Assembly (NCBI RefSeq): GCF_945277285.1
Contig: NZ_CALYPR010000001.1
Location: forward strand, 310,001 to 374,000
Source of the DNA: an uncultured Bartonella sp.
GTDB taxonomy: Bacteria; Pseudomonadota; Alphaproteobacteria; Rhizobiales; Rhizobiaceae
Direction: 5' to 3'
DNA length: 64,000 bases
Below, one piece after another: positions 18,542-28,435 of the stretch. How positions within the stretch are numbered: position 1 is the stretch's first letter; the number at the start of each line of letters is the position of its first letter. A program made the position numbers and the translations under genes. Under the pieces are notes generated by a model. That model searched no databases, was not told the DNA's origin, and saw nothing but the letters and a program-made list of their open reading frames with translations.

Positions 18542-19866
18542 GCGTTAGACAACAAGGAAAGAGCCTGACCCGCCGTGTGATTGTCTCGGTTACCTGTGCT
18601 AATCTGGTTTTTTGGGTGGTCGCCTGTCTGATGGCAGCGTTTGTCATGTATGAGGAATATGGCGAATCATTTGATGGCACTTTGCAAGTAACTGCGGAAC
18701 GGCTTCTTCCGTTGGCTCTAGAAGATGTACGCGATAATGACAAGGATGCCGATCTTCTTGTTAAAACCGATAACCACTCCACACCTTCTGAATATACGAC
18801 CTATCAGGTCCTTGATCGCAACGGAAAAATGGTTATGCGTTCCGAAGATGCTCCGTCCAATCCTTATGGGGTGCCGTTAAAAACCGGTTTTTTCAAAACA
18901 AAAAAATGGCGGGTTTATTCGCTTGTTAGTCAGGATGGCGATTATCTCATTCAGGTTGCTGATCGTCTTTCCGAGCGGCGTGAAGCAGCACGCGAGGCCA
19001 TGACAGCAATGCTTATTCCGGCATTGTTGCTTATTCCGCTTAGCATGCTTGCCATTGGTTTCATCCTCAAAAGCCAGTTGCGACCAATAAACAATCTAAG
19101 TGAAACCATTGCCAAAAAAGACACCGGTGATATGCAACCTATCGCGGCTACATCAATGCCGGACGAGTTCCAGCCTATTATCGGCTCGGTCAACAGCCTG
19201 CTTGCAAAACTGAAAGCAGCATTGGAAGCTGAACGGTCTTTCACATCTAATAGTGCTCATGAAATACGCACGCCAATTGCTGCCGCTCTTGCCCACACTC
19301 AAGTTCTCATTGAAGAAACACCAAAACGTTACCATCGGCGTGCAAAAGAGGTGGAAAATGCTTTGCAGCGATTGCGTCGTCTGAGCGAAAAACTGCTTCA
19401 GCTTGCCCGCGCGGATGCCCAACTCGGAACGAGTGAAAAACCGATTGATCTTATTCCTTTTATTGAGGCTGTTGTTGAAGATTTTAATCGTGCCAATATG
19501 ACTAAGGGGCGACTTATCACTACTTATAAAGTCGAGACGCTCTATAAGCACCTAAATGGTGATGCTTTTGGCGTTATAGTACGCAATCTTCTGGAAAATG
19601 CGTTGAATTATAGCACTGAAGGCACATTGGTTGATATTACAATTAATAACAACAATATTGTCATTGCCAATGATTGTTCTGTTGTATCCCAAGCGAAGTT
19701 GAAATTTTTACGCCAGCGTTTCTATCGTGGCGATAATCACAAAGAAGGGGCTGGCCTCGGACTTTCTATTGTGGAAGCTCTGGTGAAAACTATGCCGATT
19801 GATATCAACTATTCCTCACCACGAACAGGCAGCAGTCAAGGCTTTGAAGTTACAATCGAACTTTAA
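18535..19866 (+). CDS. Sensor histidine kinase (PmrB/QseC type)
   Basis: A 443-residue membrane kinase. Transmembrane helices at about residues 15-40 and 157-180 flank a periplasmic sensor of roughly 115 residues. A HAMP-like linker is followed by the dimerisation domain with the phospho-accepting His242 in SAHEIRTPIAAALAHTQ. The ATPase domain has NLLENALNYS (N box) and GAGLGLSIVEAL (G box); a standard DxGxG box is not obvious, the corresponding stretch being reduced (IVIANDCSVVS), a trait of some PmrB-like kinases. It partners the regulator whose end it overlaps. The signal is unknown; metal ions, acid or cationic peptides are the family precedents. Confidence 0.88.
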   Translation: MLSVRQQGKSLTRRVIVSVTCANLVFWVVACLMAAFVMYEEYGESFDGTLQVTAERLLPLALEDVRDNDKDADLLVKTDNHSTPSEYTTYQVLDRNGKMVMRSEDAPSNPYGVPLKTGFFKTKKWRVYSLVSQDGDYLIQVADRLSERREAAREAMTAMLIPALLLIPLSMLAIGFILKSQLRPINNLSETIAKKDTGDMQPIAATSMPDEFQPIIGSVNSLLAKLKAALEAERSFTSNSAHEIRTPIAAALAHTQVLIEETPKRYHRRAKEVENALQRLRRLSEKLLQLARADAQLGTSEKPIDLIPFIEAVVEDFNRANMTKGRLITTYKVETLYKHLNGDAFGVIVRNLLENALNYSTEGTLVDITINNNNIVIANDCSVVSQAKLKFLRQRFYRGDNHKEGAGLGLSIVEALVKTMPIDINYSSPRTGSSQGFEVTIEL

Positions 19867-20146
19867 ATTAATATTTATTTTTTTTAAGTTTGTGAAATTC
19901 CGTATTCTCTTAAATTTTCGGCAAAAAAAAAGAACACTTCTAGACCGGAAATTAAAAAAACTGTTTTAAGCATCATTATCCTTTTAAGCGTTACTACAAT
20001 TTGATACCGCAAGTCACACCGTTGCCTTTTGTGGTACCCGTCATATTTGGATGAATAGCAAAATTTGAAATCACTCCTGTTTTCTCGGTGAGGTTTTCAT
20101 CACGTTTGAAAACAAGCATTCGATAAAATGAGAAAGGAATCAGTTC

Positions 20147-20647
20147 ATGCCTGTCTGGATAAATGTTCATGATAAAATGCAGCATGATTATAAATATGAG
20201 CTGAGCTGTAAAGAGGGTGAAGATTTTGCTGCTGATTTCAAGCCACAACTAACACCCAAACAAATGTTGGAAATGGGTGTTTTCGGGGGTAAATATATGA
20301 CCGATTGTAAAAGCGAATTTCCGAGCGAATGGTTTGCACACGCAAAATTATCGCCGGAAGGCAGGCGCGCCGACATCAACTATTATGGTGTTCTGGCAGG
20401 CAAACCGCTTTCCTATTGGCGGGCAAAGGGGTGGATTTATAAAGATGACCCGCGCGGCTGGTTCCAATGGTATTGCCGCTATTACCTTGGCCGCCGGATC
20501 GAAGGCGAAGACCAGCGCCAGATTAAAAGATGGAAACAAATGCATCGCCATGTTGCCCAACTTAGAAAAAATTGTGCACCTGATGATTTTTTTTGTCGGC
20601 CGCGGCAGCGTCAAGCACTTTTGCAATGGGCCTATTTTTGCGAATAA
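20147..20647 (+). CDS. Conserved alphaproteobacterial protein of unknown function
   Basis: A 166-residue soluble protein starting MPVWINVHDKMQHDYKYEL. It is rich in Trp, Tyr and Arg. The core phrases GVFGGKYMTDCKSEFP, LSYWRAKGWIYKDDPRGW and RQRQALLQWAYF recur in uncharacterised proteins of about this length in alphaproteobacteria. Several conserved cysteines (CRYYLGRR, KNC, FFCRPR) are visible. No membrane segment or signal peptide is seen. AAAGGA at about 20133-20138 gives a plausible ribosome binding site. It lies 213 bases before trhP in the same direction. I do not recognise a function. Confidence 0.72.
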   Translation: MPVWINVHDKMQHDYKYELSCKEGEDFAADFKPQLTPKQMLEMGVFGGKYMTDCKSEFPSEWFAHAKLSPEGRRADINYYGVLAGKPLSYWRAKGWIYKDDPRGWFQWYCRYYLGRRIEGEDQRQIKRWKQMHRHVAQLRKNCAPDDFFCRPRQRQALLQWAYFCE

Positions 20648-20860
20648 AAGGCCGCATTGTTTTTTCATGCCCCGTTCCGTTCAATAGTGAAATTGTATCT
20701 TATCAATGCCGGGCAACTGCCATGTTCATGACAGAGCTTTTCTTTGCACGCAAAAAATTTGTTAAGCTGCATTCCAACCAAAACCAAATGGGAGCACGGT
20801 GGTTGAAGGAGCCTGTCTGTTCTGCTAAAGAACGGCTCAACTTTTAAGGCTCTCAGATCA

Positions 20861-22198
20861 ATGTTAAAATCAACAAAAACAGAATTATTAAGTCCGGCCG
20901 GCACATTGAAATCCATGCGTTATGCTTTTGCCTATGGAGCAGATGCGGTTTATGCCGGTCAGCCGCGCTATAGTTTGCGTGTGCGCAACAACGAATTCAA
21001 CCATGAAGAAAATTTGAAAATCGGCATTGATGAAGCCCACGCTCAAGGCAAAAAGTTTTATGTTGTGGTCAATATTGCACCGCATAACAGCAAACTTAAA
21101 AGCTTTGTCAGTGAGTTAAAACCCGTCATTGATATGGGGCCAGATGCCCTTATCATGTCTGATCCCGGTTTGATTATGATGGTGCGCGAAAATTTCCCCG
21201 AAATAGATGTGCATTTGTCTGTGCAATCAAATGCAGTGAATTGGGCAACGGTCAAATTTTGGAAAAGTATGGGGCTTAGCCGCGTTATTCTGTCGCGCGA
21301 ATTATCCTTGAAAGAAATTGAAGAAATCCGCGAGAATGTGCCGGATATCGAGCTTGAAGTATTTGTTCACGGTGCTTTGTGCATGGCCTATTCGGGGCGC
21401 TGTCTGCTATCGGGCTATATCAACCACCGCGATGCCAATCAGGGCACCTGCACCAATGCCTGCCGCTGGAAATATGGCGTTGAAGAAGGCATTGAAAACG
21501 AGCTTGGAGAAATTGTCAAAGTTAAAGAAACAGTCACGGAAGAAATTGCCCCCACTTTAGGTGAAGGGCCGACAACAGACAAAGTGTTTGTTCTGCATGA
21601 AGCAAACCGGCCTGAAGCAGAAATGACGGCTTTTGAAGATGAGCATGGCACTTATATCATGAATTCAAAAGATTTGCGTGCCGTGCAATATGTCGAAAAG
21701 CTCATTGCTATCGGCGTCAATTCGCTCAAAATCGAAGGCCGTACAAAGTCGCATTATTATGTTGCCCGTACCGCCCAAGTTTATCGCAAAGCCATTGACG
21801 ATGCTTTGGCAGGTCGCCCGTTTGATGATAATCTGATGGTAGTGCTCGAATCCCTTGCCCACCGCGGCTATACGGAAGGCTTTTTGCAACGCCACAAGCA
21901 TAAGGAATATCAGCATTACACCACCGGCTCGTCGCTTCCCGGCCGCCAGCAATTTGTCGGCGAATTTACTGGCAACCGCGTTGCCGGCCTTGCCGAAGTT
22001 ACGGTCAAAAACCGCTTTGCAGTGGGCGACAAGGTGGAAATGATGACACCGGAAGGCAATATCAATTTCACCATTGAAACACTTAAAAATAAAAAGAATG
22101 AAGACATCGCAATCGCCCCCGGTGATGGCCATATCGTCTATCTTCCGATTCCCGACGATGTAGAGCTAAACTATGCTTTATTGATGCGATATGCATGA
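20861..22198 (+). CDS. trhP: U32-family tRNA uridine hydroxylase TrhP (YegQ-like)
   Basis: A 445-residue member of peptidase family U32, in the YegQ/TrhP group. It starts TELLSPAGTLKSMRYAFAYG. The conserved block VFVHGALCMAYSGRCLLSGY and, further on, NQGTCTNACRWKY give the four-cysteine pattern, and SLKIEGRTKSHYYVARTAQ is diagnostic. TrhP makes 5-hydroxyuridine at position 34 of certain tRNAs using prephenate; it is not a proven protease. Length is close to the E. coli protein. It ends before a strong bidirectional terminator facing guaA. Confidence 0.87.
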   Translation: MLKSTKTELLSPAGTLKSMRYAFAYGADAVYAGQPRYSLRVRNNEFNHEENLKIGIDEAHAQGKKFYVVVNIAPHNSKLKSFVSELKPVIDMGPDALIMSDPGLIMMVRENFPEIDVHLSVQSNAVNWATVKFWKSMGLSRVILSRELSLKEIEEIRENVPDIELEVFVHGALCMAYSGRCLLSGYINHRDANQGTCTNACRWKYGVEEGIENELGEIVKVKETVTEEIAPTLGEGPTTDKVFVLHEANRPEAEMTAFEDEHGTYIMNSKDLRAVQYVEKLIAIGVNSLKIEGRTKSHYYVARTAQVYRKAIDDALAGRPFDDNLMVVLESLAHRGYTEGFLQRHKHKEYQHYTTGSSLPGRQQFVGEFTGNRVAGLAEVTVKNRFAVGDKVEMMTPEGNINFTIETLKNKKNEDIAIAPGDGHIVYLPIPDDVELNYALLMRYA

Positions 22199-22255
22199 GG
22201 TATATTGGCCGAATATAAATTATATCCAATAAGCTTGTTGCTGTTACAATCCAAT

Positions 22256-22294
22256 AAAAATGCCGGTAATAAAGCATCTTTATACCGGCATTTA
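22256..22294. terminator. Bidirectional terminator between trhP and guaA
   Basis: TGCCGGTA at 22261-22268 pairs with TACCGGCA at 22283-22290, and an inner AAAG/CTTT stem extends the hairpin. A and T runs flank it, and the genes on both sides converge on it. Confidence 0.8.
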
Positions 22295-22317
22295 TTTCAA
22301 ATATTCACTCAATGAGC

Positions 22318-23877
22318 TTATTCCCACTCAATGGTTCCCGGGGGTTTTGACGTAATATCATAGACAACGCGGTTGATGCCGCGCACTTCGTTGATGATAC
22401 GGTTGGCCGCGCGGCCAAGAAAATCCATGTCATAGTGGTAAAAATCGGCAGTCATTCCATCAACTGAAGTCACAGCACGCAAAGCACAGACATATTCATA
22501 TGTCCGCCCGTCACCCATAACGCCAACCGTCTGCACCGGTAAAAGCACGGCAAAGGCTTGCCAGATTTTGTCATAAAGACCGGCTTTGCGGATTTCATCA
22601 AGATAAACAGCATCCGCTTCACGCAAGATATTGAGTTTCTCGCGTGTCACCCCACCCGGGCAGCGAATAGCAAGGCCGGGCCCCGGGAACGGATGGCGGC
22701 CAATAAATTTTTCCGGCAATCCGAGTTCACGCCCTAATGCGCGCACTTCATCTTTGAAAAGTTCGCGCAAGGGTTCAACCAGCTTCATATTCATGCGTTC
22801 GGGAAGACCACCAACATTATGATGACTTTTTATTGTTACTGATGGGCCACCGGAAAATGATACGCTTTCAATCACATCCGGATAGAGCGTGCCTTGGGCA
22901 AGAAATTCTGCCCCGCCAAGCTTCTTTGCTTCCTTTTCAAACACTTCAATGAACAGACGCCCAATAATCTTCCGTTTCTGTTCGGGGTCGCTTACCCCTT
23001 CCAGCGCATTGATGAAAAGGTCCGAGGCATCGACATGAACAAGCGGAATATTATAGGTCTCGCGAAACATCGAGACCACTTCTTGCGCTTCATTTTTTCT
23101 CAATAAACCATGATCGACAAAAATACATGTGAGCTGGTTGCCGATTGCCTCATGAATGAGAACAGCGGCAACAGAAGAATCAACCCCGCCCGAAAGACCA
23201 CATATCACGCGCCCTTTTCCGACCTGCCTTCTGATTGTTGCAATTGCCTGTTCGCGATAGGTCTTCATTGACCAATCACCTTTAATGCCGGTAATATTGT
23301 GAACAAAATTTTGTAAAAGGCGTGCGCCATCTAAAGTGTGGACGACTTCGGGGTGAAACTGCACGGCATAAAAGCGGCGTTTCTCGTCTGCTATTGCCGC
23401 ATAAGGCGCCCCTTTCGATGTACCAATCACTTTAAAGCCGGGCGGCAAAGCGGTTACCCGATCGCCATGGCTCATCCACACCTGATAATGTTTGCCCTTT
23501 TCCCATACACCTTTAAATAAGGCGCTGTTTTCTTCAACTTCTAGATCGGAACGGCCAAACTCGCGTTCATGGCCGGCTTCCACTTTGCCGCCAAGTTGCG
23601 CGCACATGGTTTGTTCACCATAGCAGATGCCAAGAATGGGAATGCCGGCTTCAAAGATTTCCTGTGGTGCGCGCGGAGACCCAATGTCGACGGTCGAATG
23701 GGGGCTACCGGAAAGGATAACTGCCTTTGGTTTGGCGCGTTTGAAAGCCTCGGTCGCCGACTGGAAAGGAACAATTTCGGAATAAACACCGGCTTCACGC
23801 ACGCGACGTGCAATCAGCTGGGTTACCTGCGAACCGAAGTCAATAATCAGAATTGTATCGGGATGTTTTGTGCTCAT
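22318..23877 (-). CDS. guaA: GMP synthase (glutamine-hydrolysing)
   Basis: A 519-residue GMP synthetase that aminates XMP to GMP. The class I glutamine amidotransferase domain (1-195) has the nucleophile C85 in [15 protein letters not shown] and FHPEVVH for the His/Glu pair. The ATP-pyrophosphatase domain has the P-loop [12 protein letters not shown], and the C-terminal dimerisation domain ends [13 protein letters not shown], the invariant family ending. Together with guaB at 46665 this gives both IMP-to-GMP steps within the window. It is a single-gene unit reading towards the terminator at 22256-22294. Confidence 0.96.
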   Translation of the reverse strand: MSTKHPDTILIIDFGSQVTQLIARRVREAGVYSEIVPFQSATEAFKRAKPKAVILSGSPHSTVDIGSPRAPQEIFEAGIPILGICYGEQTMCAQLGGKVEAGHEREFGRSDLEVEENSALFKGVWEKGKHYQVWMSHGDRVTALPPGFKVIGTSKGAPYAAIADEKRRFYAVQFHPEVVHTLDGARLLQNFVHNITGIKGDWSMKTYREQAIATIRRQVGKGRVICGLSGGVDSSVAAVLIHEAIGNQLTCIFVDHGLLRKNEAQEVVSMFRETYNIPLVHVDASDLFINALEGVSDPEQKRKIIGRLFIEVFEKEAKKLGGAEFLAQGTLYPDVIESVSFSGGPSVTIKSHHNVGGLPERMNMKLVEPLRELFKDEVRALGRELGLPEKFIGRHPFPGPGLAIRCPGGVTREKLNILREADAVYLDEIRKAGLYDKIWQAFAVLLPVQTVGVMGDGRTYEYVCALRAVTSVDGMTADFYHYDMDFLGRAANRIINEVRGINRVVYDITSKPPGTIEWE

Positions 23878-23954
23878 AGGAAGTCCTTAAAGACTCTTGT
23901 TTGGAAATGCAATCTGCTATCAGAATACACATAGAATTTCCCAAAAATAAAGTC

Positions 23955-24488
23955 ATGTCAAAAATAGAAATCAGACAGCAGGTAGCAACCGATGGCGACA
24001 AAGTCTATCGGCTGATCGAGCAGGCTTTTAAAACATCCGACATAAGTGATGGAACCGAATAGGATTTCTACATGTTGCTAAAAAACAGCGATCATTTTAA
24101 CGCCGAATTAGACCTTGTTGCAGAAACGCATAACCTCCTTATCGGGCACATTATGTTTAGCCGCTTTATGATTTCAAATAAACAGAATGCCCCAGAGCCA
24201 TCTTTGCTTTTAGCGCCGGTAAGCGTTGTCTACGAATACCACGGCAAACGTGTTGGAACAGCATTAATAAAAGAGGGATTAGCACGCGCATTACAATTGG
24301 GGTTCAAAAGCACTTTCGTTGTCGGAAACCCTGCTTACTATAGCCGCTTTGGATTTAAACCGTTAAGCACCTACCCTATAAAAGCAAGCGATGATACACC
24401 AAAGGAATATCTGGATTATATACAAGGGATCGAACTTGTGCCTGATGCCTTAATGGCATATCGGGGCACAATCAGCTTTGCTTTATGA
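23955..24488 (+). pseudogene. GNAT acetyltransferase (YhbS-like) interrupted by an in-frame TAG
   Basis: From the ATG at 23955 the frame reads a normal GNAT N-terminus (MSKIEIRQQVATDGDKVYRL), reaches SDISDGTE, and then meets TAG at 24060-24062 before continuing in the same frame as DFYMLLKNSDHFNAELDLVAE to the stop at 24488. Homologues usually have Gln in this place, one base from TAG (CAG). The acetyl-CoA motif survives as YHGKRVGTALIKEGLARAL, and NPAYYSRFGF is a normal motif B. Translation could restart at ATG 24072, giving 138 residues without the first beta strand. It converges on mtnN with a 17-base overlap. This is a recent nonsense pseudogene unless the base is a sequencing error. Confidence 0.82.
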
Positions 24489-25095
24489 ATATATTTTTGA
24501 GATGCCCTAACGCCTCTGCCAGACGTTCATCGACAATGTGGAGATATTGCCGCCAGTCCATCGCATGCTGGAGTTCCTTTTTGCCATCTGAAATACCACG
24601 TAAACCAAAAAGTGGAATATTGAATGTCTGGCAGCTACGCAACACTGCATAGGTTTCCATATCAACCATATCTGTACTGATATTGTCGTACCCCTCACCA
24701 GAAACAACATTGGCGCCCGTCGATAAACTCGCCGAAGGAAAATCCGGTATCAATGTTGGCATTTTCAACGTCGCTGGAAGATCAAGAAAGGGTGTGACCC
24801 CTTTTTCAACACCAAGAAGGCTTGCGTCCATATCCCGCCAACTTACCGAGGAAACCTGATAGACTCCCGTTTGTTCGAGGTTTTTTGAACCGGCAGAACC
24901 AAGCGAGACAACAAGATCCGGCAAATGGCTGTCGCCTTTCATATCCGAAAGTACTTTCGTGGTGTTGATGGCTGCTTCCACTGGCCCTATCCCGATAATG
25001 ACCGGCTTTATGAGTTGACGCAGATACTCGCCATATTCAAGTTCGGTTGCCATCAGAAAAAGAACCGATTTTTTGCCCCAAGTAGCGAGCGTCAT
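24472..25095 (-). CDS. mtnN: 5'-methylthioadenosine/S-adenosylhomocysteine nucleosidase
   Basis: A 207-residue nucleoside phosphorylase-fold protein that cleaves adenine from methylthioadenosine and S-adenosylhomocysteine, by-products of SAM use. Family signatures are VLFLMATELEYG at the N-terminus, IGPVEAAINTT, VSLGSAGS, VDMETYAVLRSC (substrate-binding Glu) and GISDGK (catalytic Asp). It is of the short type seen in Rhizobiales. The start ATG (25093-25095) overlaps the TGA of rsmB (25095-25097), so the pair is translationally coupled. The frame is open much further upstream but that part lies inside rsmB. Confidence 0.85.
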   Translation of the reverse strand: MTLATWGKKSVLFLMATELEYGEYLRQLIKPVIIGIGPVEAAINTTKVLSDMKGDSHLPDLVVSLGSAGSKNLEQTGVYQVSSVSWRDMDASLLGVEKGVTPFLDLPATLKMPTLIPDFPSASLSTGANVVSGEGYDNISTDMVDMETYAVLRSCQTFNIPLFGLRGISDGKKELQHAMDWRQYLHIVDERLAEALGHLKNIFIKQS

Positions 25096-26378
25096 CAGTG
25101 TTTCTCCAGAACAGAGATAAAAAAACCGTCTGTATCGGTACTTGCGGGCGACAAAACCAGACCATGGCTTGGAAAAACCGGCCTTGGAGCGGTTCCGCCG
25201 AAATGATTGAACCATAGAGCTTTCATGTCAACTTCTTGAAAGCCGGGATTTTCTTTTAAAAATATTTCTATCTGTTTGTCATTTTCCGACGATAAAAGTG
25301 AACAGGTAATGTAAACAAGATGCCCGCCGTCTTTCAAATAAGGCAAGGTAGCATTTAAAACCGTTTTCTGTTCACTCACACGCCGTTCAAGCTGGCCATC
25401 TGTAAGCCGCCATTTTGCGTCCGGTCTTCGCCGCCATGTTCCGGTGCCAGTGCATGGTGCATCAAGAAGCACAAGATCCATCTGGCTTTTCAATTGTTCA
25501 AGATCTTTAATATTGACATGTGGCTGGACATTGCGCACCCCTGCGCGTCGCAAACGGTCGAATATCGGTGCAAGACGGGCTTTTTCTGCGTCATAACAAT
25601 GAATTTGCCCCCGATTTTCCATAGCACTTGCCATAGCCAGTGTTTTTCCACCGGCCCCAGCACAATAATCAAGAACCTGCATACCGGCTTTTGCACCGGC
25701 CAGATGTGCAACAATCTGCGAGCCCAGATCCTGAACTTCATAATAGCCTTTTTGAAAGGCCGGTTCTGCTTGCACGTTCGGGTGGCGTTTCAGTTTCTCA
25801 ATTGGCGGAATGCGCAAAGCTTCACTATACCACGAAACAGGTTCTATATGAGTACTTGCAAGTTCCCGTAAAATTTTTTCAGGCTTCGTCTTTAACAGAT
25901 TAACGCGTAAATCAAGCGGCGGCCGTTTTGCTAATGCCACAGCCTCGCCCAGCCAGCGCGAACCAAAAATATCTCGAAAGAGCGGAACACACCATTGCGG
26001 GAGATTACCCTGAATATAATCCGGTGCATCGGCAAGTTTTCTCACCTGCCAATTATGACGGTTGTTTTTACCGAGACCTTCAGGGGCAAAACGGTCACCC
26101 TCCAAAGCATGGGAAAGTTCGTCAAAAGAAAGTCCCCCATCTTCAAGCAATGCTGCGAATGCAACATCGTGCGGGTCATCGCTATCCATGCGCCACTCAA
26201 GCGAATAACGCTCACGCAGAGCATCGTAAACAATATTGCCAATCGCCGCGCGATCACCCGCTCCGGCAAATCGGTGAGAAAGCCCCCAATCTTTCAGAGC
26301 ATCGGCGGCCGGACGCCGCCGCAATTTGATATCTTGCAAAACTTCTATTGCCGCCTGAAGGCGCCCACCCAACCGCAT
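25095..26378 (-). CDS. rsmB: 16S rRNA m5C methyltransferase, RsmB family
   Basis: A 427-residue RNA cytosine-5 methyltransferase. The N-terminal part (about 1-130) is a shortened NusB-like region, followed by a SAM domain with motif I VLDYCAGAGGKTLAMAS, motif IV DAPCTGTGTWRRRPD with the release Cys, and motif VI VYITCSLLSSEND with the catalytic Cys. These two cysteines define the RsmB/RsmF/Nop2 class. The usual target of RsmB is C967 of 16S rRNA; that assignment for this alphaproteobacterial form is by homology. It precedes mtnN and lies near guaA, as in related genomes. Confidence 0.87.
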   Translation of the reverse strand: MRLGGRLQAAIEVLQDIKLRRRPAADALKDWGLSHRFAGAGDRAAIGNIVYDALRERYSLEWRMDSDDPHDVAFAALLEDGGLSFDELSHALEGDRFAPEGLGKNNRHNWQVRKLADAPDYIQGNLPQWCVPLFRDIFGSRWLGEAVALAKRPPLDLRVNLLKTKPEKILRELASTHIEPVSWYSEALRIPPIEKLKRHPNVQAEPAFQKGYYEVQDLGSQIVAHLAGAKAGMQVLDYCAGAGGKTLAMASAMENRGQIHCYDAEKARLAPIFDRLRRAGVRNVQPHVNIKDLEQLKSQMDLVLLDAPCTGTGTWRRRPDAKWRLTDGQLERRVSEQKTVLNATLPYLKDGGHLVYITCSLLSSENDKQIEIFLKENPGFQEVDMKALWFNHFGGTAPRPVFPSHGLVLSPASTDTDGFFISVLEKH

Positions 26379-26786
26379 GTTCTTTTCAATTCCTGACTAA
26401 CCGTTTTACACGGAAATAACCGAATTCACTAAAAAGGAAAACCTTTGTCATTCTAAAATCAATCAGTTTCTTTCCTGTTAGACGAAAAATACCGATAACA
26501 TCAAAAAACACTCCAACACAGGTGCCGGTTTCTGCATCTTGCAAGTCTATAGCCCCTAACGACACCGTATAATGAGTTTTTTTAAACCGGCGGGACCGGA
26601 GGAGATGAAGTTCGTCAATCTTCCTGCGAGCTCTATTTTGAAACTGGATGCAAAAGGTGTTATAGAACCTTTTGGTTATGACAGAAAGATAATGCTAATG
26701 GGTATTGTCAACAGCATCGGGATTGTAACAAATCATTGCTATCGAATGTCAAAATAATTTGATAACCGCATTATATCTTGGTTGTG
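26379..26786. other. Intergenic region without recognised content
   Basis: 408 bases between rsmB (minus) and nfeD (minus). A 61-codon plus-strand frame (26572-26757) has GGAGGAG directly against an internal ATG but no recognisable similarity. The rsmB promoter must lie here. No tRNA or hairpin with a T run was seen. Confidence 0.35.
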
Positions 26787-27245
26787 TTAATCAACCTTTT
26801 CAATTGTAAACGCATCATCGTCAAAACTTATCAGTCGTACTCTCGTTCCTGATGGAATATCTGTACCTTTTGCACGCCAAATAGTGTCGTCGACCCGAAC
26901 ATGCCCGCTACCATCAACAACCGGTTCGTCAAGCACTACGATACGACCGATAAGCTGGTCGGTTCTTCTATTTAACAGCGGTTCATCGGTTTCTCGGTCA
27001 CGCCGGAAGAAATTTCGGCCAATCAAAACCAAAATGACAGAGAAAATAAGAAAAAGGATTGTTTGCATTTCCCATGTTGCAATTAATGACGAACCGGAAA
27101 AAAGCAACGAGATGAATGCAGTCAATAAAGCGCCCATCCCGAACCAGACAAGAAATACCCCGGGAAAAACAAGCTCGAGCAAAAGCAGAATAATTCCCAA
27201 AACTCCCCAATTCCACGCGCCTAAAGATATGAAAAGATCAAACAA
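26787..27245 (-). CDS. NfeD-family membrane protein
   Basis: A 152-residue short-form NfeD. Three hydrophobic segments lie in the first 80 residues (GIILLLLELVFPGVFLVWFG is typical), followed by a soluble five-stranded OB fold with LIGRIVVLDEPVVDGSGHVR, DDTIWRAKG and GTRVRLISFD. Short NfeD proteins pair with SPFH (stomatin-like) proteins in membrane quality control. Such a gene lies directly upstream here (27350-28294), 104 bases away in the same orientation. Confidence 0.88.
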   Translation of the reverse strand: MFDLFISLGAWNWGVLGIILLLLELVFPGVFLVWFGMGALLTAFISLLFSGSSLIATWEMQTILFLIFSVILVLIGRNFFRRDRETDEPLLNRRTDQLIGRIVVLDEPVVDGSGHVRVDDTIWRAKGTDIPSGTRVRLISFDDDAFTIEKVD

Positions 27246-27349
27246 ACTTTTTCCTTCAAAAAAAATTCTGTATTGTTAATTAAGAAAAACGAATAACTGT
27301 TTAGTACAAATAACCAGCTTTTCAATAACTGCAGCCACTCACCCTATTG

Positions 27350-28294
27350 TCAATTTTTTCCTGTCGTTCCTTTACCACCGGAATTGCCGAACACTTCTTT
27401 CGCAATGGCGCCAATACCGCCCAGTGAACCAATAAGCGATGATGCTTCCATTGGCATTAGCACAACCTTCTGATTATTGGCCGCACCAATCGTAGCAAGT
27501 GCTTCAGTGTATTTTTGGGCAACAAAATAATTGATTGCCTGAACACTTCCTTTGTCAATGGCTTCAGACAACACCAATGTCGCTTTTGCTTCCGCTTCAG
27601 CCAGACGCTCGCGCGCTTCGGCCTGACGGTAAGCAGCCTCACGCTTTCCTTCCGCCTCAAGAATTTGTGCCTGTTTGAAACCTTCTGCCCGCAAAATATT
27701 GGCATTGCGGTCACCTTCGGCTTCTAAAACCTGAGCACGCTTATCACGTTCCGCCTTCATCTGCCGCCCCATGGCATCAACAAGATCACGTGGCGGCTGG
27801 ATATCCTTGATTTCGATGCGTGTCATCTTCAAGCCCCATGGGTGGGCTGCTTCATCAACAACATGCAACAGCTTTTCATTGATTGTATTACGGTTGGACA
27901 AAAGTTCATCAAGATCCATGGAACCAACAACCGTACGGATATTCGTCATATTGAGATTTAAAACGGCATAATTCAGATCCGACACCTGATAAGTCGACTG
28001 GGCGGCATTAAGCACCTGAAAAAATGCTACAGCATCAACCGAGACAGTTGCGTTATCGCGGGTAATTACTTCTTGCGTCGGAATATCAAGTACCTGCTCC
28101 TTCATATTGACACGTGCGCCAATGCGGTCAAAAAAAGGAACGATAAGATTAAGCCCCGGCATTAACGTTTTTGTATAACGACCGAACCGTTCAATCGTAT
28201 ATTGATATCCTTGCGGAACTTGTTTAATGCCAGCAAACAACGTTGCGATAACCAATATGGCTAATAACAGCAAAGCAATACTAAAACCGGACAC
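27350..28294 (-). CDS. SPFH/band 7 (stomatin-like, QmcA type) membrane protein
   Basis: A 314-residue protein with one N-terminal transmembrane helix (about 4-23) and a band 7 domain: VPQGYQYTIERFGRYTKTL, VNMKEQVLDIPTQEVITRD, and AHPWGLKMTRIEIKDIQPP. A long charged coiled coil rich in AEGDRNA, AEGFKQA and AEGKREA repeats follows (about 175-245), then a Gly-rich tail. SPFH proteins form large rings or cages in the membrane and partner NfeD proteins and the FtsH protease. A strong AGGAGGGGA site precedes the ATG. Linked to nfeD downstream. Confidence 0.9.
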   Translation of the reverse strand: MSGFSIALLLLAILVIATLFAGIKQVPQGYQYTIERFGRYTKTLMPGLNLIVPFFDRIGARVNMKEQVLDIPTQEVITRDNATVSVDAVAFFQVLNAAQSTYQVSDLNYAVLNLNMTNIRTVVGSMDLDELLSNRNTINEKLLHVVDEAAHPWGLKMTRIEIKDIQPPRDLVDAMGRQMKAERDKRAQVLEAEGDRNANILRAEGFKQAQILEAEGKREAAYRQAEARERLAEAEAKATLVLSEAIDKGSVQAINYFVAQKYTEALATIGAANNQKVVLMPMEASSLIGSLGGIGAIAKEVFGNSGGKGTTGKN

Positions 28295-28435
28295 ATTCCC
28301 CTCCTGGGCATACTGTCTTGATAACTAACAACTATAGTTACAGTTTTGCTTTATCGAGAAAAGCGAGAACGCAACGAATAAAAAGTTTTCCCCTTTTATT
28401 ATTTGACGATCGAATGGTTTCATAAAGAAAATTGC

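Noticed and set aside
19994..20120. Minus-strand frame ending KGNGVTCGIKL, looks coding-like
   Set aside because: Only about 40 codons look protein-like and the frame then runs into the opposite-strand gene at 20147. It may be the tail of a lost gene, but without a search there is no family to name.
26572..26757. 61-codon plus-strand frame with internal GGAGGAG-ATG
   Set aside because: The ribosome-like site touches the ATG with no spacing, and the product has no recognisable features.
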